NCBI GenBank assembly: GCA_036491755.1
Contig: DASXBJ010000021.1
Location: 47,893 to 111,892, forward strand
Direction: 5' to 3'
Origin: DASXBJ01 sp036491755
GTDB lineage: Bacteria; Chloroflexota; Dormibacteria; Dormibacterales; Dormibacteraceae
DNA length: 64,000 nucleotides
In this document: positions 24,742-34,075 of the stretch, one piece after another
How the letters are laid out: every line of letters starts with the position of its first letter
Numbering within the stretch: the first letter of the stretch is position 1
Notes under the pieces: model-generated
Database searches by the model: none
What the model was told of the DNA's origin: nothing
What the model saw: the letters and a program-made list of their open reading frames with translations, nothing else
Program-made: the position numbers and the translations under genes

Positions 24742-26189
24742 ATGAATGCAAACCTTCGACGCTGGATAGCACTGGTGGTCGTCTGCTTTGGCCAGCTGAT
24801 GATCATGGTCGACTCGACCATCGTGAACGTGGCCCTGCCCTCGATCCAGAGCGACCTGCGTTTCACGCAGGCCGAGCTGACCTGGGTGGTCAACGGATAC
24901 CTGATCGCCTACGGCAGCTTCCTGCTGGTCGCCGGCCGCGTCGGTGATCTCGTCGGGCGCCGGAAGGTCTTCCTGGCCGGCGTGCTGGTTTTCAGCCTGG
25001 CCTCGCTGGCGAGCGGCCTGTCGAGGGGCGGGGTGGAGCTGATCGCGGCGCGCTTTGCCCAGGGGCTCGGCGGATCGCTTTCGGCGGGAGTGATCATCGC
25101 CATGATCGTCACCGAGTTCCAAAAGCCAATTGAGCGCGCCCAGGCGATGAGCGTGTTCACCTTCGTCATCGCCGGCGGTGGAACCATCGGCCTGCTGCTT
25201 GTGGCGCGTTCACGCAATGGCTGAACTGGCACTGGATCTTCTTCATCAACGTCCCGATCGGCGTCCTGACCTTTCTGCTTGGCCTGTGGCTGATCAGGGA
25301 GAACCGCGGTCTGGGCCTGAGCCAGGGCGTGGACCTTGCCGGCGCAGCGTTGATCACATCAGCGTTGATGGTCGGCGTCTATGCCATCGTCACCGCGGCC
25401 GACAGCGGCTGGACCTCACTGCACACGCTCGGCTTCGGCGGAGCCTCGCTGGCCATGATCGCGGGCTTTGTCCTGCTCGAGTCGCGCCTGCGCAACCCGA
25501 TCATGCCGCTTCGCATCCTTCGCCTGCGCTCCCTGACGGGCGCGAGCGTGACCCGAACCTTCCTCTTTGTCGGCATGTTCGCCAACTTCTTCATGGGCAC
25601 TCTTTACCTGCAGCACGTGCGCGGCTTCAGCGCCTTCGGCGCCGGCGTTGCATTCTTGCCGTTCTCGATCGTGCTGGCGACCTTCTCGGCCGGGATCACG
25701 GCCCGGCTGATGGCGCGGTTCGGGCCCCGAACGCTCGCAATCGCCGGTCTGATCTCGATCTTCTCGGCGCTTCTCCTGCTTGCGGGAGCCGACCCGCAGT
25801 CCGGCTACTTCCCGCGCATCTTCGTCGCGTACGTGCTCTTCGGGTTGGGCGGAGGCCTGGCGTTCATGCCCCTCCTCAACATCTCGATGTCGGAGGTACC
25901 CGCGGCTGATGCCGGCATTGCCTCGGGATTCGGCAACGTCACCATGCAGGTCGGCGCCGCGATCGGCCTCGCGGTGCTCGGCACGGTCGCGAGCGAACAG
26001 ACGCATGTCCTCCTGGCGCAGGGAGACTCGGTCGTTGCCGCTCTCAGCGGCGGGTACCACGTTGCGTTCGAGATTGCCGCAGGCAGCGTGGTCGCCAGCA
26101 TGGCCGTCCTGCTTCTCGTCTTGCGGCCATCCGGACGGCGCAGTCCTGTCCGGGCAGAGCGCGACGAGGCTGTGGCGGAGGCCGCCTAA
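24742..26189 (+). pseudogene. Frameshifted drug efflux transporter (DHA2/EmrB-QacA type)
   Basis: A 14-helix MFS exporter split by a single-base loss. From ATG 24742 (GGGGA ribosome-binding site 7 bases upstream) the frame reads to 25200 through LMIMVDSTIVNVALPSIQ, the DHA2 motif, then switches: GGTIGLLL continues only in another frame as GAFTQWLNWHWIFFINVPIG, followed by LRNPIMPLRILRLRS, to the stop at 26189. Adding one G at about 25200-25203 restores a normal chain of about 482 residues with no other defect. Either a very recent pseudogene or a sequence error. Divergent from marR. Confidence 0.85.
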
Positions 26190-26207
26190 GCCTAAGCCTA
26201 AGCCTGA
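26184..26207. repeat. Short tandem hexamer repeat
   Basis: Three GCCTAA units and a fourth GCCTGA run in tandem across the end of the efflux gene and the end of the small minus-strand gene. They supply the stop codons of both genes (TAA on plus, TAG on minus). Confidence 0.7.
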
Positions 26208-26386
26208 GCCTGCCGCCTCTTGTAGAAACGGCACGGCGGTGAGTCGGCGCTGGTGTGGAAGTTCCAGTGCCGGCACCACGCCGTGCCGTCGAACATCCGG
26301 CAGGAGCCACAGGTGACGCGCGGACTCTCCGCGCGCGCCTTCTTCATGTGATGCTCGGGCCGCTCGCCGGCGAAGCCTTCACCCAT
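26198..26386 (-). CDS. 62-residue four-cysteine protein
   Basis: Small gene at the 3' end of the purine operon, ATG 26386 two bases after the purH stop. Cys26, Cys29, Cys38 and Cys52 lie in TCGSCRMFDGTAWCRH and SADSPPCRFYKRR, with His40 and His44 as further possible ligands, a spacing suited to one zinc site. The product is basic and has no membrane segment. Probably real, given the Cys pattern and tight spacing after purH, but no function is known to me. Alternatively an unrelated adaptor read from the polycistron. Confidence 0.6.
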   Translation of the reverse strand: MGEGFAGERPEHHMKKARAESPRVTCGSCRMFDGTAWCRHWNFHTSADSPPCRFYKRRQAQA

Positions 26387-26388
26387 TG

Positions 26389-27915
26389 CTAGTGCTTGAA
26401 GTGACGCCGGCCCGTGACAACCATCGCGATCCCGGCCGCGTCTGCCGCGGCCACCACATCTGGATCCTTCACCGAGCCTCCCGGCTGGATCGCGGCGGTC
26501 ACGCCGGCGCGAACGCCTTCTTCGAGGCCATCGGGGAACGGGAAGAACGCGTCTGACGCCATGACGCTGCCTTTTGCCCTTTCGCCCGCCCGGCGAACCG
26601 CGATCTGGACCGCCTCCACGCGCGACATCTGGCCCGCGCCCACCCCGACCGCCGCCCCGTCCCGGAAAAGGACGATGGCGTTGGACTTGACGTGCTTGAC
26701 CGCGGTCCACGCCAGAGCGAGCTGCTCCCATTCATATTCCGTCGGCGCGCGGCGTGTGACCACCCTGGCGGCCGCGCGGTCGAAGCCGTGGCGGTCCCAG
26801 TCCTGGACCAGGAATCCGCCCGGCACCGATCGCACGTCGTAGTCGAACAGGCCCTTGCCGGCCGGGCTCGCGGCCAGCACGATCATGTTCTTGCGCCGCG
26901 CCAGCACGTCCTTGGCTTCGTCGAGCACCTCGGGCGCGATCACCACGTGCGTGACGATCTGCACGATGTGCTCGGCCGTGGTGCGGTCGAGCGCGCGGTT
27001 CACGGCCACTACCCCGCCGAACGCGGAAACCCGGTCGCAGTCATAGGCGCGGAGATAGGCCGTGGCGATGTCGCCGGCGACCGCCAGGCCGCACGGGTTC
27101 ATGTGCTTGACGATCGCGACCGCCGGCCGCTCGTAGTCGGAGACCAGCTGGAGCGCGGCGGATGCGTCCTGGATGTTGTTGAAGCCGAGAGGCCCGCCCT
27201 GGACCTGGTCGGCTCCGCCAAGGCCTCCCGGTTGGGGGCCGAATCTGTAAAAGGCGGCCTTCTGGTGCTCGTTCTCCCCGTACTTCAGCGCCTGGGTCAA
27301 AAGTCCGGCGAACGAGATCTCAGGAGGAAAACCATCGGGGTCCCACGAGCGCATGTAAGCGGCGATCCACGAGTCGTAGGCTGCCGTGTGCGAGTAGGCT
27401 TCCGCCGCGAGCCGGCGTCGCATTCCCTCGTCGACTGTACCCTCGTTGAGGGCGCCGAGCAGCTCCGAGTATCGCTGCGGCCGCACGACCACCACCACCG
27501 ATTCGTGGTTCTTGGCCGCGGCGCGGATCATGGCCGGCCCGCCGATGTCGATCTGCTCGACGGCTTGCTCGAAGGTCGCGCCCGCACCGGTGACGGTCTC
27601 GACGAACGGGTACAGGTTGCAGCACACGAGGTCGATGGGGTGCATGCCGTGATCCTGCAGGGCCTGGAGGTGATCGGGCTTGTCGCGTCGGGCGAGGATC
27701 CCGGCGTGGACCCCAGGGTGCAGCGTCTTGATGCGGCCGTCCATCATCTCGGGGAATCCGGTGAGCTCGCTTACCGGATGCGCATCGACCGCGGCGTCCT
27801 GGATCGCTGTGAGGGTGCTGCCGGTCGCGTACAGCTCGTAGCCAAGCCGCTGCAGGCCGCGCGCGAAACCGGTCAAGCCGGTTTTATCGCTAACCGACAG
27901 CAGGGCTCTTGGCAA
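26389..27915 (-). CDS. purH: Bifunctional AICAR transformylase / IMP cyclohydrolase
   Basis: Last two steps of IMP synthesis. 508 residues: the N-terminal MGS-like cyclohydrolase domain begins ALLSVSDKTGLTGFARGLQRLG and contains GRIKTLHPGVHAGIL, and the C-terminal transformylase has KYGENEHQKAAFY, VKHMNPCGLAV and VKSNAIVLFRDGAAVGVGAGQMSRV in separate blocks, ending VTGRRHFKH. TTG start at 27915 gives a 26-base overlap with purN, so start choice is by homology. Penultimate gene of the purine operon. Confidence 0.96.
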   Translation of the reverse strand: MPRALLSVSDKTGLTGFARGLQRLGYELYATGSTLTAIQDAAVDAHPVSELTGFPEMMDGRIKTLHPGVHAGILARRDKPDHLQALQDHGMHPIDLVCCNLYPFVETVTGAGATFEQAVEQIDIGGPAMIRAAAKNHESVVVVVRPQRYSELLGALNEGTVDEGMRRRLAAEAYSHTAAYDSWIAAYMRSWDPDGFPPEISFAGLLTQALKYGENEHQKAAFYRFGPQPGGLGGADQVQGGPLGFNNIQDASAALQLVSDYERPAVAIVKHMNPCGLAVAGDIATAYLRAYDCDRVSAFGGVVAVNRALDRTTAEHIVQIVTHVVIAPEVLDEAKDVLARRKNMIVLAASPAGKGLFDYDVRSVPGGFLVQDWDRHGFDRAAARVVTRRAPTEYEWEQLALAWTAVKHVKSNAIVLFRDGAAVGVGAGQMSRVEAVQIAVRRAGERAKGSVMASDAFFPFPDGLEEGVRAGVTAAIQPGGSVKDPDVVAAADAAGIAMVVTGRRHFKH

Positions 27916-28468
27916 TGCGCTCCTCCATCAGCTTGATCGCCCGTGGCAGGATCTCGTGCTCGACTCCATGCACCCGCTGCATGAGGGATTCCACCGTATC
28001 GCCCTCGAGTATGGGAACGCTCTCCTGGACCAGGATCGGCCCGGCGTCAAGGTCGGCGGTCACAACGTGCACCGTCGCGCCGGTGAACCTCAGGCCGCTC
28101 TCCAGGGCGCGCTCGACCGCATCGAGCCCGCCCGCGAAATTCGGCAACAGGGAAGGATGCACGTTGATGATCCTCCCCTCAAACGCATCGAGGAATGCGC
28201 GCGAGTGGACGCGGTCGTAACCGGCATCAACCACAAGCTCCACGCCGCGACTCCGGAAGAAGTCGCGCATCGCGCCGTCCCGAGCCTCCGACGATTCGAA
28301 CTGCTTCTGGGACAGCTCTCCGAGCGGGATGCTCCTCTCGCGCGCGAAGGCCGCGCCGCCGCACGACGGCCGGTTGGTTGCCACGGCGACGACGTTGAAT
28401 CCCCGCTCGACAAGGTTCCGGAGGTTCGATCCTCGGCCCGAGACCGCGACGCCCAGCCTGAGAGTCAT
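27890..28468 (-). CDS. purN: Phosphoribosylglycinamide formyltransferase
   Basis: Transfers a formyl group from 10-formyl-THF to GAR, third step of purine synthesis. 192 residues from ATG 28468 with SGRGSNLRNLV at the N-terminus, and the catalytic Asn-His-Asp set in INVHPSLLPNFAGG and TADLDAGPIL. Sequence between residues 40 and 75 diverges from E. coli PurN but is collinear. Four bases after purM and overlapping purH by 26. An upstream open frame falls inside purM. Confidence 0.93.
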   Translation of the reverse strand: MTLRLGVAVSGRGSNLRNLVERGFNVVAVATNRPSCGGAAFARERSIPLGELSQKQFESSEARDGAMRDFFRSRGVELVVDAGYDRVHSRAFLDAFEGRIINVHPSLLPNFAGGLDAVERALESGLRFTGATVHVVTADLDAGPILVQESVPILEGDTVESLMQRVHGVEHEILPRAIKLMEERIAKSPAVG

Positions 28469-28472
28469 CCGG

Positions 28473-29453
28473 CTAATGGATGGAGACGCGGTCGGGGCCG
28501 GCCTGCCGCACCACCTCGCCGACGACGGTCGCGCCCTGCGGCACGTCGGCGGGGTCAACGACCACGACCATCCCGAGACCCATGTTGAAGGTGCCGAACA
28601 TCTCGTCATCCGCGATCCGCCCTCGCTTGCGGATGAGCTCGAACACTCGGGGCGCCTCCCATCTGCGCCTGTCGAGTCGGGCGCCGAGTCCCTCCGGCAG
28701 GCTGCGCGGCAGGTTGCCGAGCAGGCCGCCGCCGGTGATATGGGCCGCACCCTTCCACCGAATGCGCGAGAGGTCCGCCAGGTACGAGCGGTGAGGCTCG
28801 AGCAGGACGTCGCCCAGCGGCCGGCCCAGCTCCGGGAACACGCGGCTCAGAGGCACGTCCTCGAAGACCTTCCGCACCAGCGAGTAACCGTTGGTGTGCA
28901 CGCCGCTCGACGGCAGGCCGAGCAGGACATCGCCGGCCCTTATCTGCGAGCTGTCTTTGCGGCCGTCCCTCTCGACGATGCCGACGATGAATCCTGCGAG
29001 GTCATAGTCGCCGAGCGCGTAAATCCCCGGCATCTCCGCGGTTTCCCCCCCGAGCAGCGCGCAGCCCGCTTCGCGGCATGCGGCCGTCATGCCGTCGACG
29101 AGCTCCACGAACACGCCAGAGTCCAGCTTGCCCGTGGCGAAATAGTCGAGGAAGAAAAGTGGGCGCGCGCCCGCGGTGGCGATGTCGTTGACGCAGTGGT
29201 TGACAATGTCGACACCGATCCCTCGGTGCCGGCCGGCAGCAATGGCGATCTTGATCTTTGTGCCGACGCCGTCGGCGCTGGCCGCGAGATGGCTGCCGTC
29301 CGCGAGCGCATAGAGGCCCGCGAATGGGCCGACGCCGACGGCCACCTCCCTGCCGTGCGTGGCGGCGAGGAGCGGCTTGACGCGCTCGAGCGCACGCTCG
29401 TACGCCTCGATGTCGACGCCCGCCGCGGCGTACGAGAGGCCCTCGCTCGGCAT
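28473..29453 (-). CDS. purM: Phosphoribosylformylglycinamidine cyclo-ligase
   Basis: Closes the imidazole ring to give AIR using ATP. 326 residues. LSYAAAGVDIEAYERALERV leads, followed by SADGVGTKIKIAI, HCVNDIATAGARPLFFLDYFA and GGETAEMPGIY, the PurM/PurL superfamily motifs, and VITGGGLLGNLPRSLPEG-type HITGGGLLGNLP near residue 230. Its ATG overlaps the purF stop by one base (TGATG), so it is translationally coupled. Confidence 0.96.
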   Translation of the reverse strand: MPSEGLSYAAAGVDIEAYERALERVKPLLAATHGREVAVGVGPFAGLYALADGSHLAASADGVGTKIKIAIAAGRHRGIGVDIVNHCVNDIATAGARPLFFLDYFATGKLDSGVFVELVDGMTAACREAGCALLGGETAEMPGIYALGDYDLAGFIVGIVERDGRKDSSQIRAGDVLLGLPSSGVHTNGYSLVRKVFEDVPLSRVFPELGRPLGDVLLEPHRSYLADLSRIRWKGAAHITGGGLLGNLPRSLPEGLGARLDRRRWEAPRVFELIRKRGRIADDEMFGTFNMGLGMVVVVDPADVPQGATVVGEVVRQAGPDRVSIH

Positions 29454-30910
29454 CAGCTGACCAATTGCGGAGAAGGCGGTCCCGGAACATGGTCCGACTT
29501 CAGTGGCAGCTCGAACTGCATCTTGTCCATCTCGAGCTGCTGCGGCACGGGCACCGGATACGAGCCGTCAAAGCAGGCGCGGCAGAATTCCTGCGCGGTG
29601 CCGCGCCCGATGGCCTGGATGAGGCCGGGAATCGAGAGATAGGAAAGGCTGTCGGCGCCGATCTGCTGCCGCACCTCTTCCACCGTCCGGCCCGAGGCGA
29701 TGAGCTCTTTGGTCGAGCCGATGTCCACACCCATGAAACACGGGAACCGCATTGGCGGGCTCGAGATGCGCATGTGGATCTCGCGCGCGCCGGCCGCTCG
29801 CAGGCGCTCGATGATGCGGCGCGACGTCGTGCCGCGCACTATGGAGTCGTCGACCGCGATCAGGCGCTTGCCCTTGATCGATCGGGGAAGTGGGTTGAGC
29901 TTCAGCATCACGCCGGCCTCGCGCAACGACTGATCGGGCTGGATGAAGGTCCGGTTGATGTAACGGCTCTTCATCAAGGCTTCGCGGAAGGGTATGCCCG
30001 CCGCTTCCGCGTAGCCGATCGCCGCCGGCGTGCCGGAGTCTGGAAAGGCGATCACCATGTCAGCGTCGACAGGCGCCTCCTTGGCCAGCTCATGACCCAT
30101 CCGGATCCGGGCATCCTCGAGCTCGCAGTTCTTGAGGATCGAGTCAGGCCGCGCGAAATAGATGAACTCGAAGACGCACATGGCGTGCTTGCTCGACGCC
30201 TGGAAGCTGACGCTGTGCACGCCGTGCTCGTCCATCAGCACCATCTCGCCCGGCTGCACCTCGCGCACGAACGTGGCATGCACGGTGTCGAGGGCGCACG
30301 TCTCGGAAGCCAGCACGTGCGCGGGCTGGCCGGGAAGCGGTATGAAGCCGATGCACAGAGGTCGGAACCCGTAGGGGTCACGCAGGGCGATGAGCTGGTT
30401 GGGGGTGATGACGCCGCATGAGTAAGCACCGACAACTCGCGCGAACGAGCGCCGGATGACCTCCTCCCACGTCTTGCCGTGCGTGTGCTCGATCAATCGA
30501 GCCATGACCTCGGTGTCGAGTGCGGTGTCGAATACCGCGCCCTCGTCCTCGAGCTGCTTGCGCAGCGCCTCGGCGTTCAGCAGGTTGCCGTTGTGGGCGA
30601 TTGCGCCCGGCCCAAGGGTGGGATGGTGAAACGGCAGCGGGTGGGCATTCTCTGCCCGGCTCGAGCCGGTGGTGGAGTACCGGGTGTGGCCAAGCGCAAT
30701 CGTCGAGGCTTCACCCATGTCTTTGATCTGCGCGGCGTTGAACACCTGCGCCACCAGACCCATCCCGCGGTGGACTCGCACCGAAGTGCCATCCGACACG
30801 GCGATCCCGGCCGACTCCTGGCCGCGATGCTGGAGCGCGAACAGGCCGAAGTACGTGAGGTTGGCGACGTCAACCCCCTGTTTCGCGCAGATCCCGAAAA
30901 CTCCGCACAC
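29453..30910 (-). CDS. purF: Amidophosphoribosyltransferase
   Basis: Commits PRPP to purine synthesis by glutamine-dependent amination. Starting at GTG 30910 the protein is 485 residues and begins MCGVFGICA, so removal of the initiator exposes the catalytic Cys1; the GTG overlaps the purL TAG as TAGTG. The glutaminase half has HRGQESAGI and GHTRYSTTGSS, while the phosphoribosyltransferase half has VIAFPDSGTPAAIGYAE and IAVDDSIVRGTTSRRI. An in-frame upstream GTG would add a propeptide of about 7 residues but run into purL. Confidence 0.95.
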   Translation of the reverse strand: MCGVFGICAKQGVDVANLTYFGLFALQHRGQESAGIAVSDGTSVRVHRGMGLVAQVFNAAQIKDMGEASTIALGHTRYSTTGSSRAENAHPLPFHHPTLGPGAIAHNGNLLNAEALRKQLEDEGAVFDTALDTEVMARLIEHTHGKTWEEVIRRSFARVVGAYSCGVITPNQLIALRDPYGFRPLCIGFIPLPGQPAHVLASETCALDTVHATFVREVQPGEMVLMDEHGVHSVSFQASSKHAMCVFEFIYFARPDSILKNCELEDARIRMGHELAKEAPVDADMVIAFPDSGTPAAIGYAEAAGIPFREALMKSRYINRTFIQPDQSLREAGVMLKLNPLPRSIKGKRLIAVDDSIVRGTTSRRIIERLRAAGAREIHMRISSPPMRFPCFMGVDIGSTKELIASGRTVEEVRQQIGADSLSYLSIPGLIQAIGRGTAQEFCRACFDGSYPVPVPQQLEMDKMQFELPLKSDHVPGPPSPQLVS

Positions 30911-33099
30911 TAAACTACGGCGCCTTCCCACGCCTGGCGCAGGTCGACCAGCGAGACCTTGAACTGGCCCTCGAACTCGATCGAGTCGCCGCCGGTGAGT
31001 CCGAGCAGCGAGATCTCGACGTGGTGGCGGCGCGCGATCGACTGCAGCTCGGGCATCGCTCGTGATGGGACGCTGACGACGAAGCGGCTCGGCGACTCGC
31101 CGAAGAAGGCCGCATCGAGCCGCAACTGCGCTTCGGCCCTGATGCCGGGGCAGCGCACGCCGATGCCACCGAGCAGGCAGGACTCCGCGAGGGCGACGAG
31201 CATGCCGCCGTCAGCGCAGTCATGCGCGGAATGCAGGTACCCGCTGTCGGCGGCCGACAGGATCACCCGATGCACCGCCTTCTCGAGCGAGAGATCGAGG
31301 GCGGGCGGGCGGCCCGCGACCTGGCCGTGCTCGACCTTCAGGTACTCGCTGCCGCCGAGATCGTTGTGGCTGGAGCCGACGAGGAGGACGAAGTCGCCCT
31401 CGGCGCGAAGGCCGGCCCCGACGCGCTGGCCATAGTCCGCAATCACGCCGATCATGCCGACCACCGGCGTCGGGTAGATGGGCGAACGGCCCATCGCGTC
31501 GTTGTACAGGCTCACGTTGCCGCTGACGATTGGGATCTCGAGGGCACGACACGCATGAGCGAGCCCTGCCACCGTCTCCTCGAGCTCCCAGTACACCTCG
31601 GGCCGATCGGGATTCGCGAGGTTCAGGCAGTCCGTGACGGCCAGCGGCCGCGCCCCGGTGGCGACGATGTTCCGAGCGGCCTCGGCCACCGCAAGCTGAG
31701 CGCCGAGATGAGGATCCAGATGGCAAAACCGGGAGTTGCAATCGGTGGTCATCGCGATGCCCAGCCGCGTGCCCTTGACGCGCAGGAGGGCTGCATCCCC
31801 GCCCGGAGGAATCACGGTGGCGTCGCCGACCATGTGGTCGTAGCGCCGGTATACGCCGCGGCGGCTCGCGAGGTTGGGGCTGGCGAGCAATCGCATGAGG
31901 GCTGCTCCCGGGTCGACGAGAGGGGTCAGCGATTCGATGTCCAGCGACCGGGGCGGCTTCGGCGCGACACCGACCAGGCGCCGCAGCGGCACGCCGTCCG
32001 TCAGGAGGTCGATCGGAAGGCGGGCCACCTCCCGCCGTCCATCAACGACCGTGAGGAATCCATCATCCGTCACCTCGCCGATCACAGCTGAAGTGAGGTC
32101 CCACGACGCGAAGATGCTCTCGACTTCGGCCTCGCGCCCGCGTTCGACGACGACCAGCATGCGCTCCTGCGATTCGGAGAGCATCACGTCGTAAGGCTTC
32201 ATCCCGCGCTCGCGGAGGGGCACGCGAGAGACATCGACCCGCGCTCCGGCGCCCGGCACCTTGGCGGCGCACTCGGCGACCGACGAGGTGAGGCCCGCCG
32301 CGCCCAGGTCCTGGATCGCCACGACGGCGGTCGTGTGCGCGAGGTCCATGCACGCCTCGAGCAGGCACTTTTCCAGGAACGGGTTGGCGACCTGGACGGC
32401 GGGCCGGCGCTCCGAGCTGCTCTCGTCCAGCTCGAGCGAGGCGAACGACGCGCCGTGGATGCCGTCGCGGCCGGTGTCGGCTCCGACCAGCATCAGGCTG
32501 TTGCCTGTGCCTTCGGCTCGCGCACGCATCAGCCGGTCGACTCGCACCAGGCCCACGCACATCGCGTTGACGAGCGGGTTCTGCGCGTAGCAATCTTCGA
32601 AATACACCTCACCCCCGACCGTCGGGATGCCGATGCAATTCCCGTATCCCCCGATGCCGGCGACGACGCCATCGAAATGGCGTTGGGATTCCGGGAGCGG
32701 TCCGAAACGCAGCGAATCGAGAAGGGCGATGGGGCGCGCGCCCATCGCGATCACGTCGCGGATGATCCCTCCCACCCCGGTCGCCGCTCCCTGATAGGGC
32801 TCGATCGCCGACGGGTGGTTGTGCGATTCGATCTTGAAGACCGCGGCCCACCCTTCGCCGATGCTGACCGCGCCCGCATTCTCGCCGGGTCCCTGCACCA
32901 CGGAGGCGCCGGTCGACGGCAGCCGGCGCAGGAGTGCCTTGGAGCTCTTGTAGGAGCAGTGCTCCGACCACAGCACGCCGAGCATCCCGAGCTCGACCTC
33001 GTTCGGGGCTCTCTTCAGCTGCTCGACGATGACCCGGTACTCCTCGGGCGTGAGCGCGACCTCCCGCAGCCTGCGCTCGTCGATCGTCTCTACGTTCAA
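30910..33099 (-). CDS. purL: FGAM synthase large subunit
   Basis: ATP-dependent amidation of FGAR to FGAM, together with PurQ (glutaminase) and PurS. 729 residues from TTG 33099, which overlaps the purQ stop (TTGA); the small-type PurL length. LGVLWSEHCSYKSSK is the N-terminal signature, SHNHPSAIEPYQGAATGVGG the ATP/substrate loop, GGEVYFEDCYAQNPLVN and SAHDCADGGMLVALAE follow. The next ATG would delete the conserved N-terminus, supporting TTG. Confidence 0.95.
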   Translation of the reverse strand: MNVETIDERRLREVALTPEEYRVIVEQLKRAPNEVELGMLGVLWSEHCSYKSSKALLRRLPSTGASVVQGPGENAGAVSIGEGWAAVFKIESHNHPSAIEPYQGAATGVGGIIRDVIAMGARPIALLDSLRFGPLPESQRHFDGVVAGIGGYGNCIGIPTVGGEVYFEDCYAQNPLVNAMCVGLVRVDRLMRARAEGTGNSLMLVGADTGRDGIHGASFASLELDESSSERRPAVQVANPFLEKCLLEACMDLAHTTAVVAIQDLGAAGLTSSVAECAAKVPGAGARVDVSRVPLRERGMKPYDVMLSESQERMLVVVERGREAEVESIFASWDLTSAVIGEVTDDGFLTVVDGRREVARLPIDLLTDGVPLRRLVGVAPKPPRSLDIESLTPLVDPGAALMRLLASPNLASRRGVYRRYDHMVGDATVIPPGGDAALLRVKGTRLGIAMTTDCNSRFCHLDPHLGAQLAVAEAARNIVATGARPLAVTDCLNLANPDRPEVYWELEETVAGLAHACRALEIPIVSGNVSLYNDAMGRSPIYPTPVVGMIGVIADYGQRVGAGLRAEGDFVLLVGSSHNDLGGSEYLKVEHGQVAGRPPALDLSLEKAVHRVILSAADSGYLHSAHDCADGGMLVALAESCLLGGIGVRCPGIRAEAQLRLDAAFFGESPSRFVVSVPSRAMPELQSIARRHHVEISLLGLTGGDSIEFEGQFKVSLVDLRQAWEGAVV

Positions 33100-33800
33100 G
33101 AAACCAGGACCTTGAGGGCGTTCTCGGTCACGGATCGGAACAGCTTCAGGCCATCGGTGCCGCCCAGCTCCGGCTCGGCGCATCGCTCGGGGTGCGGCAT
33201 CATGCCCAGCACGTTGCCACGCGCATTGACTATGCCGGCGATGTTGTGCATGGACCCGTTGGGGTTGGCGCCCGGCACTACCTTGCCGGCGGGGTCACAG
33301 TAGCGGAACACTACCTGGCCACGCTGCTCGAGGCGCGACAGCGTGGATGGGTCCGCGAAGTAGCTGCCCTCGCCGTGAGAAACCGGTACTCGGATCACCT
33401 CACGCTCGTCGCATTTCATGGTGAACGGGAGATCGGTCCGCTCGACGATCAGGTTGGTCCACTGGCAGCGGTACTCCAGCGAGGAGTTGCGGATCAAGGC
33501 TCCGGGCAGCAGGCCCGCCTCGCACAGGATCTGGAAGCCGTTGCAGATTCCCCATACGAGGCCACCGCGGTCGGCGTGCTCGCCGATCTTCTCCATCACG
33601 GGCGCGAAGCGCGCGATCGCCCCGGTGCGCAGGTAGTCGCCGTACGCAAATCCGCCGGGCAGGATCACGCAGTCACATCCCTTCAGGTCCGCGTCCTTGT
33701 GCCAGAGATACACCAGCTCGGCGCCGACCACCTGGTCGATCACCCATCCGCAGTCGCGGTCGGACCATGTTCCGGGAAATACCACGACGCCAAACCTCAC
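33096..33800 (-). CDS. purQ: FGAM synthase glutaminase subunit
   Basis: Class I glutaminase supplying ammonia to PurL. 234 residues from GTG 33800, overlapping the purS stop (GTGA). VVFPGTWSDRDCGWVI starts the chain, VILPGGFAYGDYLRTGA is the PurQ signature, VWGICNGFQILCEAGLLPGAL has the nucleophilic Cys, and MMPHPERCAEPELGG holds the His/Glu pair. The frame open upstream lies inside purS. All three subunit genes are adjacent. Confidence 0.96.
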   Translation of the reverse strand: MRFGVVVFPGTWSDRDCGWVIDQVVGAELVYLWHKDADLKGCDCVILPGGFAYGDYLRTGAIARFAPVMEKIGEHADRGGLVWGICNGFQILCEAGLLPGALIRNSSLEYRCQWTNLIVERTDLPFTMKCDEREVIRVPVSHGEGSYFADPSTLSRLEQRGQVVFRYCDPAGKVVPGANPNGSMHNIAGIVNARGNVLGMMPHPERCAEPELGGTDGLKLFRSVTENALKVLVS

Positions 33801-34075
33801 TGGATACGGTGCGCTCCGGTTTCCAGCTCGAACCGGAAGTCCTCGATCACGTGGTTGGCAAGCAATTGGCGGCACATCGCCTCGACGCGTTGCCGCGCCT
33901 CGTGCTCGCTGGCCGCCTCCAGGTTCACCTCGATGTACTTGCCGACGCGCACTTCCGAGACCTCCGGAAAGCCGAGCGATGCGAGGCCCTGCCTGACCGT
34001 GATGCCCTGGGGGTCGTTGACGACCGGCTTCGGCGTGACGATGATCCTCGCGATCAGAGACCGGGACTCTGTCAC
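33797..34075 (-). CDS. purS: FGAM synthase PurS subunit
   Basis: Small structural partner of the three-part FGAM synthase, helping assemble PurL and PurQ. 92 residues from GTG 34075, which overlaps the purC stop (GTGA). ARIIVTPKPVVNDPQGITV, then LGFPEVSEVRVGKYIEVNL and MCRQLLANHVIEDFRFEL are the PurS fold. An apparent upstream extension is inside purC. Presence of PurS together with short PurL is typical of Gram-positive-type purine operons. Confidence 0.95.
   Translation of the reverse strand: MTESRSLIARIIVTPKPVVNDPQGITVRQGLASLGFPEVSEVRVGKYIEVNLEAASEHEARQRVEAMCRQLLANHVIEDFRFELETGAHRIQ

Noticed and set aside
24715..26189. Two separate efflux genes instead of one
   Set aside because: The two parts join collinearly within a conserved DHA2 region, and the second lacks any start or N-terminal helices; a single broken gene explains both.
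30911..30931. Upstream GTG giving PurF a propeptide
   Set aside because: The GTG immediately before Cys overlaps the purL stop as TAGTG and yields the usual MCG start; the longer version would overlap purL more with no benefit.
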